DNA of 42,020 bases from CAYWGR01 sp964458015 (GTDB lineage Bacteria; Planctomycetota; Planctomycetia; Pirellulales; Thermoguttaceae). The notes below the pieces were generated by a model that was not told where the DNA came from, made no database searches, and saw nothing but the letters and a program-made list of their open reading frames with translations. Both the position numbers and the translations under genes were made by a program. The stretch spans positions 1 to 42,020 of the forward strand of contig CAYWGR010000022.1 in NCBI GenBank assembly GCA_964458015.1. Direction: 5' to 3'. Below are positions 1 through 7,781 of this stretch, piece by piece. Within the stretch, counting starts at the first letter, position 1, and every line of letters begins with the position of its first letter.

Positions 1-578
1 TGCTGTTTCGCCCTGGTCAACTCGGCAATGGCTTGCTTACGTTCCGAGATGTTGCGGATGATATTGACGATGCATTGGATTTTCCCATTGTTCATGACGA
101 ACTTCGAGCCGATCTCAATGAAGACGGGCTGCCCGTTTTTGTGCCGTAATTCGAGTTCCTCATACTCGGTGATTATTCTCGATCGAATCGTTTGGCGAAA
201 CAATCGAATCAGTTTGGGAATATCCTGAGCGCGAAAAATTCCAAGGCGAAAGAAATACTTGCCGATGCACTCATCCGCCTTAAGGCCGACAACACGTTCA
301 ACCGCTGCATTGACGTCGAGTATTCGGCCGGTTTTACTTACGCAGACGATGACGTCGGTTGCTTGATCGAGAATCGCTCGAAATTGCGAATCCATCAGTT
401 CCGAACGTTGCGGTGATCGGTTATCCGCCGGCCGGCACTGCTGGATTTCGTTTGCGGCATCGGTCCTTGTTTTACCGTCTTTCGCTAGGAAACGCGGCAA
501 AAGTCGAGGCAATGCATATCCGGAAACAACACCGGTAAGAACCGTGATTCCGAGGAGACAAGAAATAGCGATGAACAT
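1..578 (-). CDS. Membrane-anchored PAS sensor protein (partial, C-terminus outside window)
   Basis: Reading the minus strand from 578 to the left edge gives an open frame of about 192 residues. It begins with a hydrophobic segment (MFIAISCLLGITVLTGVVSG), a single membrane anchor or uncleaved signal. About 45 polar residues follow, then a PAS domain starting near MDSQFRAILDQATDVIV and ending with the PAC-type NIIRNISERKQAIAEL. This is the standard layout of a sensor whose output module (kinase, GGDEF or other) would follow; that module is off the window. ATG at 578 is chosen; an in-frame GTG at 593, directly after a TAA at 596-594, is an equally possible start. The ligand and the output are not visible. 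PAS identity is solid; a role as histidine kinase is only likely from family habit. Confidence 0.8.
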   Translation of the reverse strand, partial: MFIAISCLLGITVLTGVVSGYALPRLLPRFLAKDGKTRTDAANEIQQCRPADNRSPQRSELMDSQFRAILDQATDVIVCVSKTGRILDVNAAVERVVGLKADECIGKYFFRLGIFRAQDIPKLIRLFRQTIRSRIITEYEELELRHKNGQPVFIEIGSKFVMNNGKIQCIVNIIRNISERKQAIAELTRAKQ

Positions 579-780
579 CAGCGATGATTCCACTTACATC
601 CCGAGTAGATGCCCCCTTAGTGGTGCGAATTGTTCAACTTTAGCTTACAGTTGGGGATTTATGCAAAAAATCATGCCTTATTTGCCGTTTTGATGGGGAT
701 AAGGCCGTAGGGCCCAGGATAGAGAAACGTCGGACGTTTGCGTTTTCCCCGCTTTTTCCTGTTGAAAGAGCCGGAAGACC

Positions 781-830
781 CCCAAAAACAAAAAGCCCTT
801 CCGTCTTCTATGGGAAGACAGAAGGGCTTT
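781..830 (-). terminator. Intrinsic terminator of lysC
   Basis: An inverted repeat pairs 792-807 with 814-829 (AAGCCCTTCCGTCTTC against GAAGACAGAAGGGCTT, one mismatch, short loop). On the minus strand it is followed by a T-rich run (rc of cccaaaaacaaaa at 781-793). It lies about 35 bp past the lysC stop, the right place and polarity for a rho-independent terminator. Confidence 0.85.
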
Positions 831-863
831 GGAATAAATCCGGTTTCCTGCATCCGGCTGAAT

Positions 864-2642
864 TTATGCAAGCGCGTCGGCGAATTCTTTCTTCACGGCC
901 GTAAGGGCCTTGTGGCCGTCGTGGCCGTCAACGACCACATTAACCCGAACCTCGCTGGTGCTGATTAGCTCGACATTGATGCCCGCTTCCGCCAGCGAGT
1001 GGAACATCCGGGCCGCGACTCCGGTATGACTCTTGATACCGACGCCGAAGACCGACAGCTTGGCCACTTTCTCGCAATGCGTGGGCGAGGCACACTTGAG
1101 CGTCTTCGCAAGATCTCCCGCCACGGCCAGCGTTTTCTGGAGATCGCTGTGAGGAACGGTCACGGAAATGTTTGCCCGGTTTTGACGGCCGATGCTTTGC
1201 ACGATCATATCGACGACGATGCCGGCTTCGGCCAATTCGTCGAACGTTTGGGCGGCCAAGCCGGGCATGTCGGGCAAACCGACGAAGGTGACGCGGGCTT
1301 GGGACTGGTCCAAGTCGATGCCGTCGATGACGAGTTTTTCCATGCGTTGCAGCCGAGCCACAAGTGCGGCGGCATTCGGTTTTTTCGATCCAGCCGCGGA
1401 TCCATCGCCGTGGCCTTTGCCATCGACCGGCGGAACATGAAGTTGGAACGCATCGTGAACCACGCGAAGGGCCTCTTGGGCATGTTCGCGCGCCACCAAC
1501 ACCGAAATTTTAATCTCGCTGGTGGTGATCATCTGGATGTTAATGCCCTTTTCGGCCAATGCGCGAAACATCGTGCCGGCTACGCCGGGGCGCGTGGCCA
1601 TTCCGAGTCCGACGACCGAAACTTTCGAAACGTCCTCGTCGCATGTAAAGCCTTCCGCGCCGATTTCCTGGACGGCGTCCTCGACGGCTCTCAAAGCGCT
1701 AGGCAGTTCGTCGCGTACGACCGTGAACGAGAGATCGGCTCGTCCGTCGGCGGCTTCGTTTTGCACGATCATATCGATGGCGATGTTTTTGGCCGCCACT
1801 TTCGAGAAAATGCTCAATGCGGCGCCGGGACGGTCGGGAACGCCCAACACGGTAACCCGAGCTTCGTCTTTGGCTAATGCCGCGCCGCAAACCGCCGTGT
1901 TCGGCGCCTCGGGGTCGCGCACGATCATCGTGCCGGGGTTGTCGCTGAAACTGCTCCGCACATGGACCGGCACGTTGAACTTCTTGGCGAATTCAATGGA
2001 GCGGTTGTGCATGACGCCCGCTCCGGCCGTGGCCAGTTCGAGCATTTCGTCGTAGCTGATCTGCTTAACCTGCCGAGCTTCGGGAACGATGCGAGGGTCC
2101 GTCGTATAAACGCCGTCAACGTCGGTGTAAATTTCACAAGCATCGGCATGGAGCACGGCAGCCAAGGCAACGGCTGTCGTGTCGCTGCCGCCGCGGCCGA
2201 GAGTCGTGATGTTGTTGGCCTCGTCAATTCCCTGGAAACCGGCCGCGATGACAATGTTGCCGGTGTTCAGGGCGTCGCGCATCCGATCGGTCGAGATCGA
2301 ACGGATGCGGGCTTTGGTGTGGGTGCTGTCGGTGATGATGCCGATCTGGGCGCCGGTCAAGCTGATCGCCTTATAGCCCAGCGAATGGATCGCCATTGCC
2401 ATCAAGGCCACGCTTACCTGCTCGCCGGTCGAAAGCAACATGTCCATTTCGCGGGCAGGCGGCTCATCGGTGATCTCTTTGGCCAGATCGACCAATACGT
2501 CGGTATTTTTGCCCATGGCGCTGACAACCATGACCACTTGGTTGCCTTCTTTCTGGGCACGGATGGCTTTACGGGCCGCGGCGAGAATCTTCTTACTATC
2601 GGCTACGCTGGTGCCGCCAAACTTTTGAACGATAATAGGCAT
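864..2642 (-). CDS. lysC: Aspartate kinase with four ACT domains
   Basis: Aspartokinase phosphorylates aspartate to 4-phosphoaspartate, the first step to lysine, threonine, methionine and diaminopimelate. The start is ATG 2642 (MPIIVQKFGG) because the amino-acid kinase domain begins right there; the frame stays open 132 bp further upstream but that part resembles no kinase. The protein has 592 residues. The kinase domain (about 1-245) shows KFGGTSV (7-13), FQGID and TLGRGGSDTT (149-156). Two regulatory ACT pairs follow: about 262-402 and 449-592, separated by a Gly/Lys-rich linker (403-436). Most bacterial enzymes have about 400-450 residues and one ACT pair; four ACT domains are known from cyanobacterial LysC, so the length is a variant and not an error. 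Feedback inhibition by lysine and/or threonine is likely from the family. It stands alone, with its own terminator. Confidence 0.95.
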   Translation of the reverse strand: MPIIVQKFGGTSVADSKKILAAARKAIRAQKEGNQVVMVVSAMGKNTDVLVDLAKEITDEPPAREMDMLLSTGEQVSVALMAMAIHSLGYKAISLTGAQIGIITDSTHTKARIRSISTDRMRDALNTGNIVIAAGFQGIDEANNITTLGRGGSDTTAVALAAVLHADACEIYTDVDGVYTTDPRIVPEARQVKQISYDEMLELATAGAGVMHNRSIEFAKKFNVPVHVRSSFSDNPGTMIVRDPEAPNTAVCGAALAKDEARVTVLGVPDRPGAALSIFSKVAAKNIAIDMIVQNEAADGRADLSFTVVRDELPSALRAVEDAVQEIGAEGFTCDEDVSKVSVVGLGMATRPGVAGTMFRALAEKGINIQMITTSEIKISVLVAREHAQEALRVVHDAFQLHVPPVDGKGHGDGSAAGSKKPNAAALVARLQRMEKLVIDGIDLDQSQARVTFVGLPDMPGLAAQTFDELAEAGIVVDMIVQSIGRQNRANISVTVPHSDLQKTLAVAGDLAKTLKCASPTHCEKVAKLSVFGVGIKSHTGVAARMFHSLAEAGINVELISTSEVRVNVVVDGHDGHKALTAVKKEFADALA

Positions 2643-2959
2643 GACTAGTGGTAGAGGGGCTAGGGTTATGGGATACCGACCAACGGATACTTGGCAGCAA
2701 AGAGCCGCTCTCGTTCCGCATTTCCTTTTGTTATCGGAAATAAAGCTAGAACCATGAAAAATAAGACATTCCATCTATAATTGCAAGAGCCGATACCTGC
2801 ACACATAAGGGGGCATCTGTTGCACCATGCGGAGGGATCGCTATTTACGTAAGTCTAAAGAAGGGTATAATACTTATGGAACAGAGCGACGGGTGACGAC
2901 CTCGGGAAGATCGTTCGCCGGACCGTCGCTGATTTTTATCGGGAAAGAGAGGCTTCGCC
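2643..2959. other. Divergent intergenic region between lysC and the 110-residue gene
   Basis: 317 bp without a supported gene. It holds the 5' region of lysC (minus strand) and a good plus-strand promoter at 2844-2871. I see no riboswitch that I can name in the lysC leader. Confidence 0.5.
2844..2871 (+). promoter_or_regulatory. Sigma-70 type promoter for the 2960 gene
   Basis: TTTACG (2844-2849, four of six matches to the -35 consensus), 16-bp spacer, then a perfect TATAAT (2866-2871). Transcription would begin near 2878, giving a leader of about 80 nt to the GTG at 2960. Confidence 0.6.
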
Positions 2960-3292
2960 GTGGATTACCACTACGTCGAGCAACTGTTTGATATGATGGT
3001 TGTCGACTATTATCGCGACAAACCGCCGCCCGAGGAAAGCGATGCCCACGGCGAGTGGGTTAAGGTGCGCGACGGGCTTGAAGGGGCCGAGCACTGCATT
3101 CGGGTGCTTACACCGGACGAGTTCGATGAATGGCACCGCTGTCTAGAGCTGCCCGTCGAAGTGGCCTTCGGTCGCAAACCGGTGGCTTTTTGCAGCCATG
3201 AGGGCGTCTGGTGGGTCATCTACGAGGATATGCACGAAAGCGAAGTGATTGCACAGTTTGAAAAGTGCTTCGAAGGCGATAACAAAGTTTAG
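2960..3292 (+). CDS. Small conserved-looking hypothetical protein (110 aa)
   Basis: A 110-residue soluble, acidic protein with no signal peptide or membrane segment. I do not recognise the family. The start is a GTG preceded by AAAGAGAGG with a 7-nt gap, a good ribosome binding site, and a promoter lies at 2844-2871. Visible features are many aromatic and acidic residues, the stretch VWWVIYEDMHESEV in the C-terminal third, and a last Cys near the end (EKCFEGD). It is one of the few plus-strand genes and lies between the convergent lipoprotein gene and the divergent lysC. Codon use looks like its neighbours. A real gene is likely; its function is unknown. Confidence 0.7.
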   Translation: MDYHYVEQLFDMMVVDYYRDKPPPEESDAHGEWVKVRDGLEGAEHCIRVLTPDEFDEWHRCLELPVEVAFGRKPVAFCSHEGVWWVIYEDMHESEVIAQFEKCFEGDNKV

Positions 3293-3323
3293 ATTGCTAA
3301 CGCGGTTTTGAAGAGGTTTCACC

Positions 3324-3644
3324 TCAAAGCTTTTTCAACAATGCGGCGGCAAGCGTGCGGGCTTGTTTGGGGTTCTTTTGGATGTCGGCAAGCCCTTTTT
3401 CCAATAGATCCGCTTTCTGCGGGTCCGTTTTCTTGACTTCCTCGATGATGTTTGGATAGGTTGTGACCTCACTGGCGGGCTGCCTGCCCTTGGCGTAGTT
3501 TTCCAGCAACATCTTGGCTCGGTTCAAACCGCTAGGCATTTCCACCTTGAACGTTTTGGTCGGGGTGGATGTTCCCGAGCCGCAGCCGGCTAAAAAGCCG
3601 GCGGCCAAGAGGATTAAAGCCAAAGAACGCCAAGTGCCGGTCAT
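3324..3644 (-). CDS. Small lipoprotein downstream of DUF1559 gene
   Basis: A 106-residue precursor with a lipoprotein signal: charged start (MTGTWRS), hydrophobic core and lipobox LAGC, so Cys at about residue 21 would be lipidated and the remaining 86 residues would sit in the periplasm or at the outer membrane. The mature part is Thr/Ser-rich and then helical and Lys-rich (ADLLEKGLADIQKNPKQARTL). It begins 26 bp after the DUF1559 stop on the same strand, so both are probably one operon. A DUF1559 gene followed by a small lipoprotein gene occurs again at 12131-13562, a habit of planctomycete genomes. No enzymatic motif is seen. Confidence 0.8.
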   Translation of the reverse strand: MTGTWRSLALILLAAGFLAGCGSGTSTPTKTFKVEMPSGLNRAKMLLENYAKGRQPASEVTTYPNIIEEVKKTDPQKADLLEKGLADIQKNPKQARTLAAALLKKL

Positions 3645-3670
3645 GGTATGTGCCTATTGGGAATTTGGAA

Positions 3671-4822
3671 TCAGTAATCGGAGACCGGTTGCCCGTCGCG
3701 TCGGTTTCCTAAACGCTGCCAAGTCAACAGGTTGATGCTTTCGTTGATGAACTGAACCGAGGCATCGCCCATGGCGACATTAACTCCGCCGGCGTGCATG
3801 CTGCGAGGCGGAATCAGGCCGGGGCTCCAGTCGTGCGCGCCGCCGGGGCAACAATCGCCGCCTGTGCTGGGGTATTTGAAATTAGGCGGAGCCGCGGCGT
3901 TGAAAAGCGATTGTCCGTGCGCATACCAGGACCAAAGCGTGCCATTGTTGCTCAGGAAACGTTGCGGTGAGCTAAGGGCTGCTTGTCCGATTTTCTCGAT
4001 TTCCGCCTGGGTGGGGAAATCCCGGTTGGCAAAGCTGTAAACGCCGCTGCCCGGATAGAAGATGTCGTTGGGAAAGGTAGCTGCGGAGGTATCACAACTG
4101 CCTGTCAGAAACTCGGATGCCATCACGGTGTTCGACAATCCGTCGCGAACGTCGGATATGCGAACTTCCTTGAAGATGTTGAACATTCCGTTAAAGCAAG
4201 TCTCGCCAGAGCCCCAAGCCGTATCGGCTGTGCTGCCAGAGCACCATCCATAGTTTCCGCCAGGGCCATACCAGTCATTTATCGTTCCAGGTTTGGACGG
4301 GGGGCTGGAGGAAGGACACATGAAAACGCTAACTCTTTGCTCCATAGGCCCGCCCACACCTTTGTCGTAGCCCCAGTCATTCCATCTGAACTGGTTGTAA
4401 AGGTTCTGCTGTTCCAGAAAAGGCAGGATGAATACATTTACGCTGAACTGCTGCCACGCACAGGGAACTGCCCAAGCCGGATTTAGATAGCCGTTGCGAG
4501 GAAAGGTGTTATGCTGGGTATTGTAGTTGTGCATCGCCAGCGCCAATTGCTTCAGGTTGTTGGCGCATTGGAGCTTTCGAGCAGCCTCGCGCGCTGCTTG
4601 CACGGCCGGCAACAACAGCGAAATCAAGATGCCGATGATCGTAATGACGACCAAAAGCTCGACCAGGGTAAATGCTTTTAGTCGCGAAACAGCGGAGCAT
4701 AACCCATGTGGAACACCTTCCCTACTGGGCTGATGCATTTCCTTTGGCAGAGAAAGGAATGCATCTTGTTGGTCGGCAAATGCAGGAGGGCCGGAACGAT
4801 CGGGCGATGTGTTCAGAATCAT
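3671..4822 (-). CDS. DUF1559 domain protein (prepilin-like, planctomycete family)
   Basis: A 383-residue member of the planctomycete DUF1559 family. It has a type IV pilin/type II pseudopilin-like N-terminal methylation motif (AFTLVELLVVITIIGILI), here after a long leader of about 50 residues. The family helix (AAREAARKLQCANNLKQLAL) comes next and the H-x9-DG-like end (VNVAMGDASVQFINESI, RRDGQPVSDY) closes the protein. Family members are thought to be exported through a pilin-like route to the cell surface; their precise role is not established. ATG 4822 is chosen over an upstream GTG at 4846 because AGGGG lies 8-9 nt before it. Promoter and twin repeats lie directly upstream (4839-4892); a lipoprotein gene follows after 26 bp. 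Confidence 0.93.
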   Translation of the reverse strand: MILNTSPDRSGPPAFADQQDAFLSLPKEMHQPSREGVPHGLCSAVSRLKAFTLVELLVVITIIGILISLLLPAVQAAREAARKLQCANNLKQLALAMHNYNTQHNTFPRNGYLNPAWAVPCAWQQFSVNVFILPFLEQQNLYNQFRWNDWGYDKGVGGPMEQRVSVFMCPSSSPPSKPGTINDWYGPGGNYGWCSGSTADTAWGSGETCFNGMFNIFKEVRISDVRDGLSNTVMASEFLTGSCDTSAATFPNDIFYPGSGVYSFANRDFPTQAEIEKIGQAALSSPQRFLSNNGTLWSWYAHGQSLFNAAAPPNFKYPSTGGDCCPGGAHDWSPGLIPPRSMHAGGVNVAMGDASVQFINESINLLTWQRLGNRRDGQPVSDY

Positions 4823-4838
4823 GGCATTACCCCTAATA

Positions 4839-4892
4839 AACAGCACAATTAATCATAGGGCGGAACTGGAAAAAGGCAAAAACAGCACAATT
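4839..4892. repeat. Two exact 12-bp direct repeats bracketing the DUF1559 promoter
   Basis: AACAGCACAATT occurs at 4839-4850 and again at 4881-4892 (start-to-start 42 bp, about four helical turns). One copy lies directly upstream of the -35 box and the other covers the expected transcription start. A pair of operator sites for a regulator is a reasonable reading; the regulator is unknown. Confidence 0.6.
4852..4879 (-). promoter_or_regulatory. Promoter of the DUF1559-lipoprotein operon
   Basis: On the minus strand TTGCCT (4879-4874, four of six) and TATGAT (4857-4852, five of six) are 16 bp apart. The start point would be near 4845, giving a very short leader to ATG 4822. Confidence 0.5.
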
Positions 4893-4961
4893 CCGACCAA
4901 AACGCAAAACCGACCACCCGCGAGCGGCACGGCTTTTAAGCGTTCCATTCACGTAAATTGG

Positions 4962-5016
4962 CTATAAAAAAACACGAAGGAACACAAAGAGCGGGTCTTT
5001 GTGCCCTCCGTGTGTT
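4962..5016 (-). terminator. Terminator-like hairpin after the LamG/PEP-CTERM gene
   Basis: Long imperfect inverted repeat: 4971-4990 (AACACGAAGGAACACAAAGA) pairs with 4995-5016 with a four-base loop. On the minus strand it is followed by TTTTTATAG. It lies about 20 bp past the stop at 5039. The arm sequence (acacgaagg/acaaag) resembles a palindromic intergenic repeat and may be one copy of a dispersed element. Confidence 0.65.
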
Positions 5017-5038
5017 CTTTTCGAATTGAAAATGAAGC

Positions 5039-5845
5039 CTATTTACGCTTCCGCCAGGCGTAGGCCAGCAAACTAGCCGCCCCCATACCCAGCAATGCCA
5101 TAGCCGAGGGCTCCGGGATCGCGGCTCCGGGATGGTCGTAAAGGTAATCAACTTGTTCGGCACTTAGAACACCGGAGTAAATTTGGACGTCGTCCATACC
5201 GCCCTTGATCGCGGGATAGCCGTCGCTGTTGATGAAAGTTCCAATTCTCCATGCACTGTTTGTTTGGAAGTTGATTCCAAGCTTGCCGCTGGCCTTTTCA
5301 TCGCCATTCACATACAGCTTGTAGCTATTGTCAGTCTTATCAAGTGTGGCGACCACGTAGTTCCAACTACCCACTGTAATAACGCTGTCGCTGGTAATAA
5401 GAGCGTTGCCGTTTGTCCCATCACCTAATTCGAGAAGCAATTTGTGGTCGGCCGAGAAGTCATTCCAACCGTTGTAGAAGAAACGAAATCCGTTTCCAGT
5501 TCCGCCAGCACAGTTGGATGCGATTACTTGAGAATTGGGGGCTTGCGTCAAGTCTAAAGGCTTGACCCACGCGGCGATCGAGAATTGATTGCCGAAGTCA
5601 TAGGTGGGCACATCAACCCACCCTCCGGCTGCCGTGGTTGAAAGCGAGCGGCTTCCCACTTTGGGGTCGATTGTAGAGTAGCTTACTCCGCCAGAGGCGG
5701 TACCATTGAGCGATCCTTTCGAATCGTTCGCATTGTTTTCAAAATTGTATCGATGGGTGACGATGGTTTCAGCGTAAGCTGTCGTCACGGACGAGGCGGC
5801 GAGAATCGCTGCAAAGCTCGCGGTAAGCAAGACGATGCGTTTCAT
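5039..5845 (-). CDS. LamG-domain PEP-CTERM surface protein
   Basis: A 268-residue exported protein. MKRIVLLTASFAAILAAS is a signal peptide with probable cleavage after TAYA. A concanavalin-like LamG/pentraxin fold follows (about 28-235), recognisable from HRYNFENNANDSKG, FSIAAWVKP, LYVNGD and GGMDDVQIYSGVLSAEQV. It ends in a PEP-CTERM sorting signal: IPEPSAMALLGMG, a hydrophobic helix and the basic tail YAWRKRK. PEP-CTERM proteins are exported and processed by an exosortase in bacteria that make exopolysaccharide. The start is ATG 5845, with AAAGGAA at a good distance. It lies 100 bp downstream of the sigma/FecR pair, which could control it (inference). The ligand is unknown; LamG domains often bind glycans. 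Confidence 0.9.
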   Translation of the reverse strand: MKRIVLLTASFAAILAASSVTTAYAETIVTHRYNFENNANDSKGSLNGTASGGVSYSTIDPKVGSRSLSTTAAGGWVDVPTYDFGNQFSIAAWVKPLDLTQAPNSQVIASNCAGGTGNGFRFFYNGWNDFSADHKLLLELGDGTNGNALITSDSVITVGSWNYVVATLDKTDNSYKLYVNGDEKASGKLGINFQTNSAWRIGTFINSDGYPAIKGGMDDVQIYSGVLSAEQVDYLYDHPGAAIPEPSAMALLGMGAASLLAYAWRKRK

Positions 5846-5945
5846 GAAAATTCCTTTCAAAATACTGCTGAAGATGGCTATAGAAGGATAGGTTACTTGA
5901 AAATGTGTCGTTTGGCCTACGGCGGTCCGCGAGTTGCATTCATGG

Positions 5946-7781
5946 TCATTTACCTTCGGAAATCGGCTCCAAAACAAGCCGTGGATCGTGATGTTGGATA
6001 TGGTCGAAATAGCCGCCGTCGCCGCCGTCGGTGGTGATTAACGTCAGGAAATGGTCGCTCGCCTTCAGTGGAACGTCGACATCGAGAGGACCTTCTTGGT
6101 TTCGTAGTTTCAGCCGGTTGAAAAGCAACTGCCCATCCACGAAGACCCAAACATCGGCCGTTAGTTTGGGGTCGAACCAAGCGGGCGGTTGATAAACCGC
6201 CGTCGATTGAAAACGAACAGCGCGTTGACCGGGCGCGGTCGAGTTGATGACTGCCAGATTGAACGTAATGCCTACGTTGGCATGGAGCAATAACTGACGA
6301 TGTGGATAACCGAGCGTTTTGATCTTCTGTGATCTTGAAGATTCGCTGACCCAGATGGGACCGTAGCTGACACCCTGCGTTTTCGGCAGCAGAAAACGGT
6401 GTCCCGCCGAATCGAGTTGCACTGGCCGGCTGCCGCCTAGCGGAATAAAAACGCCGTCGATTTGCGGGTCGCCGGCGTAAGGTTGGAATGTGTTGTTCGA
6501 TTCGAGCTTGTCGTCGAATTTTTTGGCCAGCGCCATGCCATCCAGCGGATTGATGCCCCAGTTGTTCCAAGTGCCGAACCCGGTGCCGCCTGCCACAAGG
6601 TCGGCCAAGGAAATGACCGACGACGTTTTGGAACGCGGCAACTGACGCACGAAACTTGTTTTAGACGCTGCGGTAGGATGGACTGCGACTTTGCCCGGAA
6701 TGATCTGTGCGGTTTGGCCAGCAATCAATCGGTTGGGTTTGTCGATCAGCTTGCCTTCGACCACGGACTGGCATTCCACAACGCCTTCAAAAACACTGAC
6801 AAAGGTGCCGCCGTGTTTCGGCACTTCGACGCCGAACTCCGTGCCTAGGTCGGTGACGGTCGCCGATGGAGTATGTATTACAAAGGGGTTGGGGATTGGG
6901 GATTGGGAATTGAAAATTTGGGATTTGCTGATTTTGGATTTGAGATTTGTTTCAACGGCCACCGGCCACTGGCCACTGGCCACTTTTTTATCCCTCACCT
7001 CTCTCCCCACTTCTCTCTTCTCTAATCTTGCCGTTAACTTGCCAACCGATAGATACCCGCCGACGTTGGAATCGACGGCATAGGTTGCGGGGCCCTGTAG
7101 GATCACTCGCGCACCGCTGTCATAGGTAATTTCCAAGAGGCCTGACGACAGGGTAAAGCGATCTCCCTCATAAACGGGAGATTTGGGCATGGGGATTTTG
7201 GATTTGTTCCGGTTAGACCATGTTCCACCCTGCCGGGAACCTTGCTCCCACCGACAATTCGCCATGCAAGTAATGCGACCGATAGGCTCTTGCGTTCGTT
7301 TTGTTTCATCAACAGATACTACAGTGGGCGCCGGTTTTGTTGAACCGGCAACCGGAGTCGGCCGAGAGACGTAGACCATCGAACCAGCCAAAAGTCCCAG
7401 CCCCGTGATAATGGTCGCAATCATCACGGCGAAAGGAATTTCCTGCGAAAAGAAGCCGATCGTGCCCTGGACAACATTGCCCAGAATAGGGAAAGAGGCG
7501 GGGGACGTTCCGCTTGGGGGCAATGCAACCGTGGTTATTTCGTCCAGTTCCGCGGGAGGCGAGTCGATCCGCCGGCATAATCGCTCGACAGCCTCTTGGG
7601 CACGAAGTTCCATGCCCAAGGCAATGTGCATTTGGCAGTAGTCGAGATAGTAGTCCCGGGCTTGTTCGTCGGCAAGCAGAAGGGCGTCGAGTTCCGACAA
7701 CTCATCTTCCGCGGCCGTACCGCCGCAAACGGCATCGATCAGCAAGAGCAAACGATCCAGTTCGGCCGGGATATGGCTCAT
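5946..7781 (-). CDS. FecR-type anti-sigma membrane protein with C-terminal NPCBM-like domain
   Basis: A 611-residue protein partnered with the ECF sigma factor, whose stop it overlaps (ATGA). The cytoplasmic N-terminus (1-85) resembles a short anti-sigma region rich in Leu/Asp. One membrane helix lies at about 116-138 (PFAVMIATIITGLGLLAGSM). A periplasmic FecR domain follows (about 203-345; SGARVILQGPATY, TVTDLGTEFGVEV, FEGVVEC). The C-terminal 210 residues resemble an NPCBM/NEW2-type carbohydrate-binding sandwich (WVFVDGQLLF, ASDHFLTLITTDGGDGG). In this planctomycete family the FecR domain is thought to receive an outside signal and control the sigma factor. Odd: the stretch between GKLTARLE and FVIHTPSATV is about 45 residues longer than I would expect and is made of intergenic-type repeat DNA (see 6884-7030); a second short repeat block sits at 188-202. 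Confidence 0.85.
   Translation of the reverse strand: MSHIPAELDRLLLLIDAVCGGTAAEDELSELDALLLADEQARDYYLDYCQMHIALGMELRAQEAVERLCRRIDSPPAELDEITTVALPPSGTSPASFPILGNVVQGTIGFFSQEIPFAVMIATIITGLGLLAGSMVYVSRPTPVAGSTKPAPTVVSVDETKRTQEPIGRITCMANCRWEQGSRQGGTWSNRNKSKIPMPKSPVYEGDRFTLSSGLLEITYDSGARVILQGPATYAVDSNVGGYLSVGKLTARLEKREVGREVRDKKVASGQWPVAVETNLKSKISKSQIFNSQSPIPNPFVIHTPSATVTDLGTEFGVEVPKHGGTFVSVFEGVVECQSVVEGKLIDKPNRLIAGQTAQIIPGKVAVHPTAASKTSFVRQLPRSKTSSVISLADLVAGGTGFGTWNNWGINPLDGMALAKKFDDKLESNNTFQPYAGDPQIDGVFIPLGGSRPVQLDSAGHRFLLPKTQGVSYGPIWVSESSRSQKIKTLGYPHRQLLLHANVGITFNLAVINSTAPGQRAVRFQSTAVYQPPAWFDPKLTADVWVFVDGQLLFNRLKLRNQEGPLDVDVPLKASDHFLTLITTDGGDGGYFDHIQHHDPRLVLEPISEGK
6884..7030. repeat. Intergenic-type tandem repeats inside the FecR coding frame
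   Basis: Within the FecR-type gene the plus strand reads ggggttggggattggggattgg and degenerate copies of gattttggatttgagatttg. Three GGCCACT units follow (6964-6984, ggccactggccactggccact) and then a CT-rich stretch. The composition differs sharply from the flanking codons. All is in frame, coding for a Lys/Ser/Pro/Asn-rich linker (residues about 256-300) on the periplasmic side. Confidence 0.75.
7179..7215. repeat. Second short repeat block in the FecR gene
   Basis: The plus strand reads agatttgggcatggggattttggatttg, closely similar to parts of the block at 6884-6952. It codes for NRNKSKIPMPKSP at residues about 190-202, between the membrane helix and the FecR domain. It seems to be a second insertion of the same type of element. 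Confidence 0.55.

Noticed and set aside
999..1877. A 292-codon open frame on the plus strand, antisense to lysC
   Set aside because: It is a mirror of the well supported aspartokinase gene; its product has no domain and the composition of a shadow frame.
607..2818. 13-bp inverted match (agatgccccctta at 607-619, taagggggcatct at 2806-2818) flanking lysC
   Set aside because: Matches of this length are expected by chance many times in a window of this size; no other support for a mobile element.
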